Part shown: positions 18,070 to 27,424 of the stretch, one piece after another | Layout of the letters: every line of letters begins with the position of its first letter | Numbering within the stretch: the stretch's first letter is position 1 | Source of the DNA: CAVYGM01 sp963768025 | GTDB lineage: Bacteria > Bacteroidota > Bacteroidia > Cytophagales > Spirosomataceae | Reading direction: 5' to 3' | DNA length: 64,000 bases | NCBI GenBank assembly: GCA_963768025.1 | Contig: CAVYGM010000030.1 | Location: 1 to 64,000 of the forward strand | Notes under the pieces: generated by a model | What the model was told of the DNA's origin: nothing | What the model saw: the letters and a program-made list of their open reading frames with translations, nothing else | The model's database searches: none | Made by a program: the position numbers and the translations under genes

Positions 18070-18600
18070 ATGCGAAAACTCCTGATGGAAGAAATGAACC
18101 GGCTCACGATTGACGAGTTCAAAGTAGCCGGTAAGTTCCCCTTTGTCATCGTGTTGGAAAATATCCGAAGCCTCAACAACGTAGGTTCATTTTTTCGAAC
18201 TGCCGACGCGTTTCGGGCGGAGCGGCTGTACCTGGGTGGCTTCACTCCGGGACCCCCTCACCGGGAAATTACCAAAAGTGCCATTGGGGCTGAATTGGCC
18301 GTACCTTGGGAAAAAACTGGGGATACCTTGGCGCTAATCCATACGTTGAAACAAGCTGGTTATAAAATAGCTGTGGTAGAGCAGGTACACCAAAGTACGC
18401 TATTGCAAAATTTTGATCCGCCCAAGGGACAGCCGTACGCCTTCGTATTTGGCAATGAGGTAGAAGGTGTGAGCGAGGGCATTATTGAGCTAGCTGATGT
18501 TTGCCTGGAAATCCCACAGTTTGGTACCAAGCACTCATTCAATGTTTCCGTATCGGCAGGAATTGTCTTGTGGAAATTTATTGAAAAAAGCTTAACATAA
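18070..18600 (+). CDS. SpoU/TrmH-family RNA 2'-O-methyltransferase
   Basis: 176 aa with the three SPOUT motifs in order: motif 1 ENIRSLNNVGSFFRTADAF, motif 2 YAFVFGNEVEGVS, motif 3 LEIPQFGTKHSFNVSVSAG (the knotted SAM-binding C-terminus). It is short and lacks the extra RNA-binding domain of rRNA members, like the TrmL/TrmH-like small enzymes acting on tRNA. The precise target nucleotide cannot be assigned. It has its own promoter (17999-18031) and is followed after 110 bp by an H1-like basic protein gene. Confidence 0.9.
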   Translation: MRKLLMEEMNRLTIDEFKVAGKFPFVIVLENIRSLNNVGSFFRTADAFRAERLYLGGFTPGPPHREITKSAIGAELAVPWEKTGDTLALIHTLKQAGYKIAVVEQVHQSTLLQNFDPPKGQPYAFVFGNEVEGVSEGIIELADVCLEIPQFGTKHSFNVSVSAGIVLWKFIEKSLT

Positions 18601-18709
18601 AAATAACGTGATATTTTTGTTCTTTCGGAAAAATACGTAGGTATTTGTTGATTTTTTACATTTTACAACCGCTTATCCAGGAATTATCCTACTTTCAATT
18701 ACAATTTCT

Positions 18710-19243
18710 ATGAAATCTACAACAAAAAAACTGACAACTGAATTAAAGGCAACCTTAGAAGCCAAGCTTAGCGCCCTCACGACTGAGTCGAAGAAACTCA
18801 AAAAGTCAGTCGCTAAGACAGCCGAGAAACTTGCGAAAAAGGTAAGTAAATTAGTAGAAAAGGAGGCAAAGAAAACCAAGAAGGCCTCTAAAAAAGCCTC
18901 AGAAAAAATAGAGAACAAGGCGACAAAAGACGCAAAAAAGAAGAAGAAAAATGAAGCTAAAGCGGCCAGGAACTCGGCCAGAACGGCGGCCAAAAACGCG
19001 AAAAAAGCAACCCAAGAGCTAGCAAAAGTCGCTAAAAATAACGCGCCTCCCGCCCAGGCTGCACCTTCTGCCCCCGCCAAAACACCCGCTAAGGCCCCTG
19101 CAAGTTCACCAACCAAGACTTCTACCGGTGGTACTTCAAAAGCTGGCTCAGCTAGTCCAGCAAAGCCCGCCGCCCCCAAATCACCCGCCGAAAAGCCAAC
19201 CACTCAGACCGCGACCAAAAAGCCGTCGGATACCAGTAAGTAA
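18710..19243 (+). CDS. Lysine/alanine-rich histone H1-like protein
   Basis: 177 aa, very basic and low in complexity. Residues 1-115 are a Lys/Ala-rich helical region (KKLKKSVAKTAEKLAKKVSK, KKASEKIENKATKDAKKKKK) likely to form a long positively charged coil. Residues 116-177 are a Pro/Ala/Ser/Thr tail (PAKTPAKAPASSPTK) like the C-terminal tail of eukaryotic histone H1 and bacterial H1-like proteins (Hc1/AlgP type). Such proteins bind DNA or other polyanions, but function here is inference from composition alone. The A-rich coding strand is unlike its neighbours. A clear terminator follows at 19332-19359. Confidence 0.7.
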   Translation: MKSTTKKLTTELKATLEAKLSALTTESKKLKKSVAKTAEKLAKKVSKLVEKEAKKTKKASKKASEKIENKATKDAKKKKKNEAKAARNSARTAAKNAKKATQELAKVAKNNAPPAQAAPSAPAKTPAKAPASSPTKTSTGGTSKAGSASPAKPAAPKSPAEKPTTQTATKKPSDTSK

Positions 19244-19331
19244 ACCAGGTGAACCCTGCAAAATTGATTGAAAAAGCTTTTCATTAGTCATTCAGCCCCT
19301 TTATTCAAATTAAGGTTGTCAGAATAATTAG

Positions 19332-19362
19332 AATGCAGATTCCACCAGGAATCTGCATTTTT
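19332..19362 (+). terminator. Rho-independent terminator
   Basis: A perfect 12-bp stem (19332-19343 with 19348-19359) with a 4-nt loop is followed by T residues. It lies 89 bp after the H1-like gene. Confidence 0.75.
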
Positions 19363-19385
19363 ATACTCACATTTTGTATCATTTG

Positions 19386-21104
19386 ATGGGGTATCTTCAC
19401 GCACGGCTCGGCATTCCAATGCACACGCTGGTCCTTTTCCTTGGGGTACTAGCGTCGGGCTTCCAGGTGGTACATGGGCAGGGCTACAATTCGGTGCAGA
19501 TAACCGAAATTATGGCCGACCCAACACCGGTGGTTGGCTTGCCGGATGCAGAATATATCGAACTTCGTAACGTCACCACCCAACCCATTTCCTTGAAAGG
19601 ATGGAGACTCCAAATAGGCAGTGGGTCGGCCATTTTGCCTGATTCACTCGTGCCGGCTGGCAGCTATTTGATTGTCTGTTCCCGCAATACTAGTGGATTA
19701 TTGGCTGGTTTGGGCCGGGTCATCGGGCTGACTTCCTTTTCGCTGGCCAATGCAGGCGCCGTGCTGACCTTGCGCAATAGCAAAGGACAGCTCGTGTATT
19801 CAGTAGCCTATCAGGATACTTGGTGGCCAAGTGACAAGCGGGCCGGAGGGTATGCTTTGGAACAGGTGGATAGTGCCAATCCCTGCGGAGAAACGAGTAA
19901 TTGGAAAGTGTCGACTGCCGCCATTGGCGGTACGCCGGGCAAACCTAACTCCGTCACCGCCAGAAACCCCGATCTGATTCCCCCAAGCGCCGTGCGAATA
20001 GAGCTTGCCGGTACCAGTCAAGTTGATGTGTATTTTGATGAGAGACTTGATAGCCTGGCGAGTGTCCAAAGCGGAATGTTTGAACTAAAAGGGCGGACAT
20101 TTCGGAAAGTTTCCGTAGAAACTCCTTCCTATCGGCTCCTATCTCTGCTACTTGACACTCCCTTGTTGGCGGGCCAGCAATATGCCTTAACGCTCAAAAA
20201 TGTGGCCGATTGTGCCGGTAATCTCCTGCGCGAAGTATCTTTCCCGGTGGGCGTACCCGTCAAAGCCGATTCGGGTGATGTGATTCTGAGCGAGATCCTG
20301 TACGATCCGAGGGTAGGCGGGGTGGAGTTTGCGGAAATACACAATCGCACTCAAAACTACATCAGCCTTAAGAATTGGGCTATAGGAGTAGTAAAGGATG
20401 GCCAGCCAACGGGATTTAAAATAGTAACGCCAAATCCTGTATTGCTGGCACCCAATGCCTATGTGGCGCTCAGCAGCCACTCGGCCCTCCTGGCCGAGCA
20501 GTACCCCAGCGACCTCCCGCGTACCTTGCTCGAAATGGCCTCCATGCCTGGTTTCACAAACCAAACCGGCGGGGTAGCTCTGCGGGATCCCGAGGGGAAA
20601 GTTTTTGACCTGTTCGAGTACCAAGACAGTTTTCACTCCCCTTTTCTTACCGAAACCAAGGGGGTATCGCTCGAAAGAATGTTTCCTGAAAAAGGGGGTA
20701 ACGACCCCCAAAACTGGCATTCGGCGGCGGCCCTTGTGGGCTATGCTACCCCAGGCTATGCCAATTCTCAGGGCGTACGAGGGGCATCTTCTGGCGGATT
20801 TACCGTGGAGCCTGAGGCCTTTACCCCCGATGGGGATGGTGTAGACGAACATGTTACCATTGGTTTTGAATCATCCGCCGCGGGTCAGGTGGCGAGCATT
20901 CGAATTTTTGATGTGCAAGGTCGTTTGGTGCGAAACCTGGTTCAAAACCAAACAGTCGGCACGGATGGGTCGGTGCGCTGGGATGGTACGGATCAGCAGG
21001 GGGTGCTGGTCAGAAGTGGCTACTACCTACTTTTGATCGATACGTTTGATAGCCTTGGAAACTCACAACAATATCGAAAACGGGTCGTTTTGGTAGTACC
21101 CTAG
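19386..21104 (+). CDS. Secreted lamin-tail-domain protein with FlgD-like C-terminal Ig domain
   Basis: 572 aa from ATG 19386; a TTG 12 bp upstream is in frame. A signal peptide (MHTLVLFLGVLASGFQVVHG region) is followed by a first lamin-tail domain (VQITEIMADPTPVVGLPDAE, YIELRNVTTQPISLKGWRL). Next come an Ig-like segment (PPSAVRIELAGTSQVDVYFD) and a second lamin-tail domain (VILSEILYDPRVGGVEFAEI). A C-terminal FlgD/CHU_C-like Ig domain ends the protein (PEAFTPDGDGVDEHVTIGF, WDGTDQQGVLVRSGYYLLLI). This is the usual layout of surface proteins in Cytophagales, probably exported by type IX secretion. The role may be matrix or nucleic-acid binding but is not shown. Confidence 0.85.
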   Translation: MGYLHARLGIPMHTLVLFLGVLASGFQVVHGQGYNSVQITEIMADPTPVVGLPDAEYIELRNVTTQPISLKGWRLQIGSGSAILPDSLVPAGSYLIVCSRNTSGLLAGLGRVIGLTSFSLANAGAVLTLRNSKGQLVYSVAYQDTWWPSDKRAGGYALEQVDSANPCGETSNWKVSTAAIGGTPGKPNSVTARNPDLIPPSAVRIELAGTSQVDVYFDERLDSLASVQSGMFELKGRTFRKVSVETPSYRLLSLLLDTPLLAGQQYALTLKNVADCAGNLLREVSFPVGVPVKADSGDVILSEILYDPRVGGVEFAEIHNRTQNYISLKNWAIGVVKDGQPTGFKIVTPNPVLLAPNAYVALSSHSALLAEQYPSDLPRTLLEMASMPGFTNQTGGVALRDPEGKVFDLFEYQDSFHSPFLTETKGVSLERMFPEKGGNDPQNWHSAAALVGYATPGYANSQGVRGASSGGFTVEPEAFTPDGDGVDEHVTIGFESSAAGQVASIRIFDVQGRLVRNLVQNQTVGTDGSVRWDGTDQQGVLVRSGYYLLLIDTFDSLGNSQQYRKRVVLVVP

Positions 21105-21355
21105 TGCGAGGTACTTTTGATATGTGCAAATTTTAATGCTTCAAAACAAAATTCGTAAGTAGGTGTTTGATATATTGCTACAATTTCATTCAGAGGGTTG
21201 AAAAGATTGTGTGGTCCCTGCTATACACTTGGCATCATATTTGATGGTTTGATTATTCGTGTTCAATTTGGATGCCCTTCATAGGTTTTAAAATGTCCGT
21301 CGTGGGAGATTTTAGTTTAGACCGTTATTCACCTGTTATTTTGCTTTTATAGGTT

Positions 21356-21958
21356 ATGAAGCTACACGATGCTGAAACCTTTATCCTGAAAGAATTACAA
21401 GACAAACTTTCGGACACTCTTTACTACCACAGCCTTAGCCATATTCTGGACGTAGCAGAAGCTGCGGTTCGCATTGCCATAAGCGAAGGGATTCTGGATG
21501 AGGAAACCCTTACTTTACTTCGAACGGCTGCCCTTTTCCACGATGCAGGATTTATAAAAACGTACGGTGGTCACGAAGAAGAAGGATGCCGAATTTCGAG
21601 AGAAGTTCTCCCACACTTTGGCTATTCACCTGCACACATACGGATGATTTGTGGAATGATAAGAGCCACCAAAATTCCCCAGCAACCCAAAAACAAGCTT
21701 GAAGAAATACTCTGTGATGCCGATCTGGATTACCTGGGACGGGACGATTTCGAAGCCATTGCCCATGGCCTTTATTGCGAATTGAAAGAACGGAACATGG
21801 TGGGGGATGATAAATCGTGGAACCAAATCCAGATACGATTTATGGAAAACCACCATTATTGGACACCCTCTGCACAAGATTCCCGTCAGCCCATAAAACG
21901 ACTCCACCTTTGCCGGCTGCATCAGCTTGTCCAAGAGCAGATGCAACAGGATTCGTGA
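21356..21958 (+). CDS. HD-domain phosphohydrolase
   Basis: 200 aa. The metal-binding HD set is visible: His25 in YHSLSHILDV, His62-Asp63 in AALFHDAGF, a further His in GGHEEEGCRIS, and Asp in LCDADLDYLGR. HD proteins of this size hydrolyse phosphate esters of nucleotides. This one resembles metal-dependent HD proteins annotated as Pas-less phosphodiesterase or adenylate-cyclase-like in Bacteroidota, but the substrate is unknown. It converges with the CRTAC gene with a 5-bp gap. The upstream 250 bp (21105-21355) holds no gene. Confidence 0.85.
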   Translation: MKLHDAETFILKELQDKLSDTLYYHSLSHILDVAEAAVRIAISEGILDEETLTLLRTAALFHDAGFIKTYGGHEEEGCRISREVLPHFGYSPAHIRMICGMIRATKIPQQPKNKLEEILCDADLDYLGRDDFEAIAHGLYCELKERNMVGDDKSWNQIQIRFMENHHYWTPSAQDSRQPIKRLHLCRLHQLVQEQMQQDS

Positions 21959-21963
21959 TCTGC

Positions 21964-24900
21964 TTACAATTTAGCCTTACGCTTTTTTCCTTTAAAGTCA
22001 ACGATTTCTACCGCGGCTACCTCGGCGGTGAGAGGAATGTGCCGGGCCGATTGGGAAAGGAAAGAAGCTCCATAGTACAGCTCATACCGTCTTGACTTTC
22101 CATTTTTTAACAGGATGTTAGCGTAAGAATCCCCTGCCTGCACCGGCAACCACCGTAGGGCAGGAGCTGACTGGCCAAAGACGCGCAATGGGCCCCGGTT
22201 TTGGGAAGCTACTATCAGCCGCTGGCCGCTGGCCGTCGGAAGTTCCACGAGTCCTTTGGCGTTGCCAGGTACATAAAACCCACTTTGGGACATGGGAACA
22301 GGTTTGAAATTTCCGGCGCCGTCCCCTTTCAAAAATAAGCCGTTCGAGGAATCGAAGCGCCCCAAACTTACTTCGTTGCCAAAGTCATTGGCCACCAGCA
22401 ATACATCCAAATTTCCGTCGGAGTCAAAATCATCGGCAATCATGCCGTTGACTGGTGCCACCTGAGCTAATGTCGGCAGAGGCCTGATACTAAACTGCCC
22501 ATTCCCCTTATTCTCTATGTAGGATGACTGCAAATAGGAAGCTTCCAACACGATGGCCTCTTTTCGCTGCTCCTCTGGCAGAAGGTTTTCAAAAGTAGCT
22601 TTGGAAAAAGCATCGTAGGTTTGGAATTTGGCCCGCATCGGAATCATTTGTTTGATCATATCCTCCCGTCCGTGGAAAGGTACCAGTTCGCGGGTACCCG
22701 CTGTCGTCGGATAGTATACGAGCGGGATGGCGTCAAAGCTTCCGTCCTTATTGAAATCCCCGCCCAGCAGGGTTAGGGGGGTGGTATCCGAGGCCCGCAG
22801 GATGTTATTCAATCCCAGATTTCCCGCTATGTAGTCTACGTCCCCGTCATTGTCGAAGTCGCCGCCGATGAGGCTATTCCAGAAACCCTTGTATTTTGCC
22901 AGGTAGCCATTCAGCGCATCATCGGGGACTAAGGTGCCGTTTTCGTTTTGGAATACGGTCAATGGCATCCATTCCCCGGCCACGATCAGGTCCACAAAGC
23001 CATCCTTATTGTAGTCGGTCCAGAGGGCATCACAAATAAGCCCGCCCTGCTGAAGTAGAGGGGCCACCTGCTTTGTCACATCCGAAAATCGAACCTGGCC
23101 AGGAGAGGAGTCGTTCCTCAGAATGAAACTGCTCACCGGGCGGGGATAATGCTCAGGGTCCACGCGTCCGCCCACAAAAACATCCAGGTCACCGTCACGG
23201 TCGAAGTCCGTAGCCCGCACGCAGGAAGTACTCACAAATGACTGGGGTAAGGCCGAAGGCGCACGTGTGAATTGTCCCTTGCCGTCATTGAGATACAGCT
23301 GGTCCTGATAACTCGGATGACCGGGAGGCTGCTCATTGCTGCCACTGGCTATATACAGGTCATTGTCGCCGTCTCCATCAGCGTCGAAAAAGAGCACCCC
23401 CATATCCTCAGACTGCTTGGCTTCGCCTTCTTCTCCGGGCAATAAATCCGCCATAGCAAAGGTTCCGTTGGCTTTTTGGATAAAAAAACGGCCTTTGTGC
23501 TGCCTTGACCCTGCCACGAACAGATCAGAAAGGCCGTCCCCGTTGATATCCGCCGTGGCTATTGCCGGTGGGTATTGGGATAATTTGTGGGGAAGGAGCT
23601 TTTGTCCATTGAAATCAATGAATTCAGGTTCCTGATGAACCCATTGAATACCCAGGGAGTCGGCCATGTCCCTGAACAAATAGGCAGGTGTTAGTTCTGA
23701 AGAGATGGTTTCAAGCGCATCTTCCTGCCTGACGATTAAAAGTCGATCGGTCGCCACGTTGGCAACGGTTTGCTGTTTGCCGTTTGGCCACACGATTCTG
23801 ATACTTTGGACCGTGCTGACATCGCCCAAACCAAAATGAGCCACCGGCTCCACCGTAGACAAGTACCCCCGGTAAGGAGAATGTTCATATACCTGCCTGA
23901 GGCTATCCGCGTAGCGGATTTCTACCCGTGCGCCCAGGCCATTCGGATTGTGGCCTGTTCCCCGAAAGGCGACACGTAAGTAATGGTTTTTTTCGGGTTG
24001 GGCCTCCATCAAATTATTGCGGTAGACAAAGGCCGAATCGTTGATATTATTGACGACCATATCCAAATCCCCGTCTCCATCCAGATCTCCGTAGGCAGCT
24101 CCGTTTGAAAAGGATGGCTCTTGAATGCCCCATTTATCGGTTACATTTTCAAAGGTAAGATCCCCCTTGTTGCGGAAAGCAAAGTTTTTTATTTTGACGG
24201 TGGGAATCTGGGCGATGAGGTACTCCTTTGTAGCAATGGAGCCGCTTTCCTGACGAAACTGGGCAAAATCCCGATCCGTGACGTCGCGCGGAAAACCATT
24301 GGTCACGACCAGGTCGCGGTAGCCGTCGTGGTCAAAGTCGGCCAGCATGGGCGTCCAACTCCAGTCGGTTTCGGCCACATCAGCCAGCATGCCCATATCG
24401 GCAAAAATGGGCTCATTGGTGCCGGGTTTGTTGCCCATGTTGATCTGCATGGTATTGCGCACGTACTCGTACGTAAAGCCGTACAGGTCGTTGTTCAGAT
24501 AGCCCTGGTAGCTATTGGGGCCCATCAATTTTTTCTTGCGGGTGTTATCGCGCGGTAGCATATCCAATACCACCACGTCCATGAGGCCGTCGTTGTTGAT
24601 GTCGGCGACGTCGTTGCCCATGGCCGAGTTGCTGGTATGCTTGAAGTATGCCTGGGCGCGATCCGTGAAAGTACCGTTCCCATTGTTGATGTATAGGAGG
24701 TCATTGGACAGGTAATCATTGGTGACGTAAATGTCCTTGAAACCATCCCGGTTGAAGTCGGTGATGTTGATTCCTAAGCCGTAGCCCTCTATTTGGATAC
24801 CGGCTTCTTGGGATACATTGGTGTAGCGGGGGTGACTGGCCGTGCTGTCCCAGTCGCAGCGGTACAGGCGGTCAGTGGTAGGGGAGGAGCCATCGGTACG

Positions 24901-25515
24901 TTTCTTGTGGTATAGGTTGGGGTACTCGTCTATGGTGTCGATCAACACGTACAGATCCAGGTCTCCGTCGTTGTCGTAGTCAAAAAAAGCCGCCTGCATG
25001 GAATGCCCCGTATCCGCTACGCCATATTCGGCGGCCATTTCTTTGAACCGGGGTACCCCCTCTGCGTCATTCCCCTGGTTGACAAACAACAAATTAGCGC
25101 GTTCTTTTTCGGACTTGTAGGTAGTTGCCGAAAGGTAGATGTCCATCCGTCCGTCGGCATTGATGTCCACCAGACTTACGCCCGAGCACCAACGACCTAG
25201 GTTCGATAGTCCTGCTTTCTGGCTAACATCCGTGAATTTCATGTTCCCCTGATTGATATAAACCTGGCTATTGACCTGGTTGCCCGAGAATACCACATCG
25301 GGCAGGCTGTCGCCGTTCAGGTCGGCAATGCCCACGCCACCCCCGTTATAGACGTACTCGAAGTCAATGATATTTAGGGTATCGTTTTCGGTAATTCGGT
25401 TGGCAAAAGTGATGCCAGTATCTTCGGCGGGCAACTGCGTAAACAGTGTTTTTTCCTGACAGGAAGTTAGGAAAATAAGGAAGAAAGCCACCAGTAAAAA
25501 GGAATACAAACGCAT
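21964..25515 (-). CDS. Large VCBS/FG-GAP-repeat lipoprotein with ASPIC/UnbV domain (CRTAC family)
   Basis: 1183 aa from ATG 25515, where MRLYSFLLVAFFLIFLTSC is a lipoprotein signal; the open frame upstream is not leader-like. Many FG-GAP calcium-loop repeats follow, each with a DxDxDGDxD-type loop (DYDNDGDLDLYV, DLDGDGDLDMVV, DFDRDGDLDVFVG, DFDNDGDVDYIAG), predicting a beta-propeller. A central UnbV/ASPIC module reads GLGARVEIRYADSLRQVYEH and IRIVWPNGKQQTVANV. Proteins of this type are surface lipoproteins near SusC/D genes in Cytophagales and may bind glycans or metals, without proven function. The gene lies downstream of the second susC-susD pair on the same strand but beyond a terminator. 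Confidence 0.9.
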   Translation of the reverse strand: MRLYSFLLVAFFLIFLTSCQEKTLFTQLPAEDTGITFANRITENDTLNIIDFEYVYNGGGVGIADLNGDSLPDVVFSGNQVNSQVYINQGNMKFTDVSQKAGLSNLGRWCSGVSLVDINADGRMDIYLSATTYKSEKERANLLFVNQGNDAEGVPRFKEMAAEYGVADTGHSMQAAFFDYDNDGDLDLYVLIDTIDEYPNLYHKKRTDGSSPTTDRLYRCDWDSTASHPRYTNVSQEAGIQIEGYGLGINITDFNRDGFKDIYVTNDYLSNDLLYINNGNGTFTDRAQAYFKHTSNSAMGNDVADINNDGLMDVVVLDMLPRDNTRKKKLMGPNSYQGYLNNDLYGFTYEYVRNTMQINMGNKPGTNEPIFADMGMLADVAETDWSWTPMLADFDHDGYRDLVVTNGFPRDVTDRDFAQFRQESGSIATKEYLIAQIPTVKIKNFAFRNKGDLTFENVTDKWGIQEPSFSNGAAYGDLDGDGDLDMVVNNINDSAFVYRNNLMEAQPEKNHYLRVAFRGTGHNPNGLGARVEIRYADSLRQVYEHSPYRGYLSTVEPVAHFGLGDVSTVQSIRIVWPNGKQQTVANVATDRLLIVRQEDALETISSELTPAYLFRDMADSLGIQWVHQEPEFIDFNGQKLLPHKLSQYPPAIATADINGDGLSDLFVAGSRQHKGRFFIQKANGTFAMADLLPGEEGEAKQSEDMGVLFFDADGDGDNDLYIASGSNEQPPGHPSYQDQLYLNDGKGQFTRAPSALPQSFVSTSCVRATDFDRDGDLDVFVGGRVDPEHYPRPVSSFILRNDSSPGQVRFSDVTKQVAPLLQQGGLICDALWTDYNKDGFVDLIVAGEWMPLTVFQNENGTLVPDDALNGYLAKYKGFWNSLIGGDFDNDGDVDYIAGNLGLNNILRASDTTPLTLLGGDFNKDGSFDAIPLVYYPTTAGTRELVPFHGREDMIKQMIPMRAKFQTYDAFSKATFENLLPEEQRKEAIVLEASYLQSSYIENKGNGQFSIRPLPTLAQVAPVNGMIADDFDSDGNLDVLLVANDFGNEVSLGRFDSSNGLFLKGDGAGNFKPVPMSQSGFYVPGNAKGLVELPTASGQRLIVASQNRGPLRVFGQSAPALRWLPVQAGDSYANILLKNGKSRRYELYYGASFLSQSARHIPLTAEVAAVEIVDFKGKKRKAKL

Positions 25516-25546
25516 GAGAGGGTCTTTTTTATGCTTATTTGAGCTA

Positions 25547-25554
25547 CAAATATA
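25547..25554 (-). promoter_or_regulatory. Possible -7 element for the CRTAC gene
   Basis: TATATTTG on the minus strand (25554-25547), 31 nt before the ATG at 25515, matches TAnnTTTG. No good -33 box lies at the right distance because a terminator hairpin occupies that position. Confidence 0.3.
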
Positions 25555-25560
25555 CCCAAA

Positions 25561-25588
25561 AAGGCAAGCCATGTGGCTTGCCTTTTTT
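25561..25588. terminator. Bidirectional Rho-independent terminator
   Basis: A 10-bp perfect stem (25561-25570 with 25575-25584), loop ATGT, is flanked by A residues on the left and T residues on the right. It lies 24 bp after the susD stop and so ends the second susC-susD transcript. Confidence 0.8.
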
Positions 25589-25611
25589 AGAGTTACAATC
25601 AAAAACCAGGA

Positions 25612-27363
25612 TCAATACCCAGGATTCTGCGTTAAAATATCCTTACCCAAAAGGTCAATCTGACCCTGAGGAATAGGAAGTAGCTCATGCTTTTTGGCCA
25701 CGAAGCGTCCTCCACCCAGCGTGGTGGGTAGGAACTTGCTGTCGTGGGTCAAGTAAGCATTGATTTCTTTCTCAGCAACACCCCAACGGATTAGGTCGTA
25801 GAACCGGTGTCCTTCGCCGGATAGCTCAAGCTTGCGCTCAAAGCGTACTGCGGTGCGCGCCGACTCCTTGGTGGCAAATTGGCTGGCAGGGTATTCCGTA
25901 ATCGAATACTTAGCAGCGGGGCTACCACCCTGCATTACAAAGCTGGCGGGATTAGCGGCACGCCGACGAACAAGATTGGTGTATTCGCGGGCCTTATCGA
26001 GGCTTCCCACTTCGATCTCCGCCTCAGCGGCCATCAGCAGTACATCGGCAAAACGAATGATCGTGTAGTTAAGAGCCGTGTAGCCGGGAGTCCAGGTACT
26101 GTTGTCTTGCAAAGATCCACGGTCCGACTTGTAGTAGGTGTACTTCTTGGGTGAGTAGGGACCACCGTTGGGCTGGTTCCGAATCCAGTCAGCACCAGGG
26201 TGGGGCTGCCAGTCGAGGTACTGAATACCACGGCGACCTACGGAGTGATCCAGACGGGGATCCAGGTTGCCAGCGTCAGGTGTAAAAGCAGTTGCTGAAG
26301 GTACACCCATATCGGACTTTACTGCGTTAGCAGTGGTATTGTAAGAGCCATCCAACAGGGGAAGCCCCGCGGCAGTAGTCCGGAAGGAATTCACTAGCTC
26401 GAAACTAGGCTGGAAAAATCCGCAGCAGTTACCAGGGCCGTTGGGACCGGTGTTGTAGGGATAGTTCAAGTCAAACTCGGGGAAAGCGTTGTTAACCGAC
26501 CCCGTGTTGGCCGCGTTCTGAATCGCAAACACCGACTCCAGGTTGTTATCATTGGACGCTTTGAAAATATCCGCGTAGTTGGGTACCAGACCGTACTTCT
26601 TACCATTGGCCGTTGTACCACTGGTGATCACCGCGTCAAACAACGGCTTAGCTTGAGCGTACTTATTCTGCTGAAGATAAATCTTGGCCAGGTAGGCACC
26701 CGCGGCCCACTTGTTGGCACGTCCCGGAGCACCCTGGGTTTCGGGCAGGTTGTCGTATGCAAACTTCATGTCCTCCTCTATTTTAGGATACAGAGGCTGA
26801 TCGTTTTTGATGTCTTCGATTCCGCTACCGTAATCGTCGGCTTCGGTCACATAGGGCGTTTTGTCATAGTTACGAGCCAATTCGAAGTAGTAATGGGCAC
26901 GCAGGAAGCGGGCTTCGGCCGAAATCCGCTTTTTGTCCGCATCCGTTACATCGGGATTGGCTTTGCCTAGCAGGCGAAGCACGTTGTTGGCACGGGCTAT
27001 ACCTTCGTAAAGTCCCCGGTAGTTATCATTGATTACTCCCTGGGTAGGAAGGGTCTCAAAGCGTTGTATGGGGTTGATGTCGCTGAAATCGCCGGGGTCG
27101 GTACCTTTGTTGGCATCCCCGCCGCGGATACTTCCCCACACCCAGTTCGTGGCACTAGCCATGCGGTTCTCCCGGCCATTCAGGTGGGAGTAGGTAGCAA
27201 TCAAAGACCCCTCAATACCGGCCTTGGATGTAAGCTGTGACTCACTGATCTGACCCGTGGCGGGTATGGTCAGGAAATCGTCGTTACAGGATACTCCGAT
27301 GAAGGTGAGCCCCGCCGTAACGGAGGCAATCATCGCAGCGGTTTTAAATGTTATTTTTCTCAT
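25612..27363 (-). CDS. SusD/RagB-family outer-membrane lipoprotein
   Basis: 583 aa. Lipoprotein signal MRKITFKTAAMIASVTAGLTFIGVSC with acylated Cys. The SusD fold shows in ARFLRAHYYFELARNYDKTPYV, the TPR-like ANKWAAGAYLAKIYLQQNKY, and the C-terminal TIIRFADVLLMAAEAEIEV, RFERKLELSGEGHRFYDLI and LTQNPGY ending. It pairs with the SusC encoded 61 bp upstream on the same strand and binds the transported nutrient at the surface. It is larger than the other SusD of the window and has a glycine/proline-rich loop (NTGPNGPGNCCGFFQP) probably at the ligand site. The substrate is unknown. Confidence 0.93.
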   Translation of the reverse strand: MRKITFKTAAMIASVTAGLTFIGVSCNDDFLTIPATGQISESQLTSKAGIEGSLIATYSHLNGRENRMASATNWVWGSIRGGDANKGTDPGDFSDINPIQRFETLPTQGVINDNYRGLYEGIARANNVLRLLGKANPDVTDADKKRISAEARFLRAHYYFELARNYDKTPYVTEADDYGSGIEDIKNDQPLYPKIEEDMKFAYDNLPETQGAPGRANKWAAGAYLAKIYLQQNKYAQAKPLFDAVITSGTTANGKKYGLVPNYADIFKASNDNNLESVFAIQNAANTGSVNNAFPEFDLNYPYNTGPNGPGNCCGFFQPSFELVNSFRTTAAGLPLLDGSYNTTANAVKSDMGVPSATAFTPDAGNLDPRLDHSVGRRGIQYLDWQPHPGADWIRNQPNGGPYSPKKYTYYKSDRGSLQDNSTWTPGYTALNYTIIRFADVLLMAAEAEIEVGSLDKAREYTNLVRRRAANPASFVMQGGSPAAKYSITEYPASQFATKESARTAVRFERKLELSGEGHRFYDLIRWGVAEKEINAYLTHDSKFLPTTLGGGRFVAKKHELLPIPQGQIDLLGKDILTQNPGY

Positions 27364-27424
27364 TTTTTTTAAGTTTGTTTAGTTATCCAGTTTTCTTAAA
27401 AAGGATAATTGAAAAGAAAATGGA

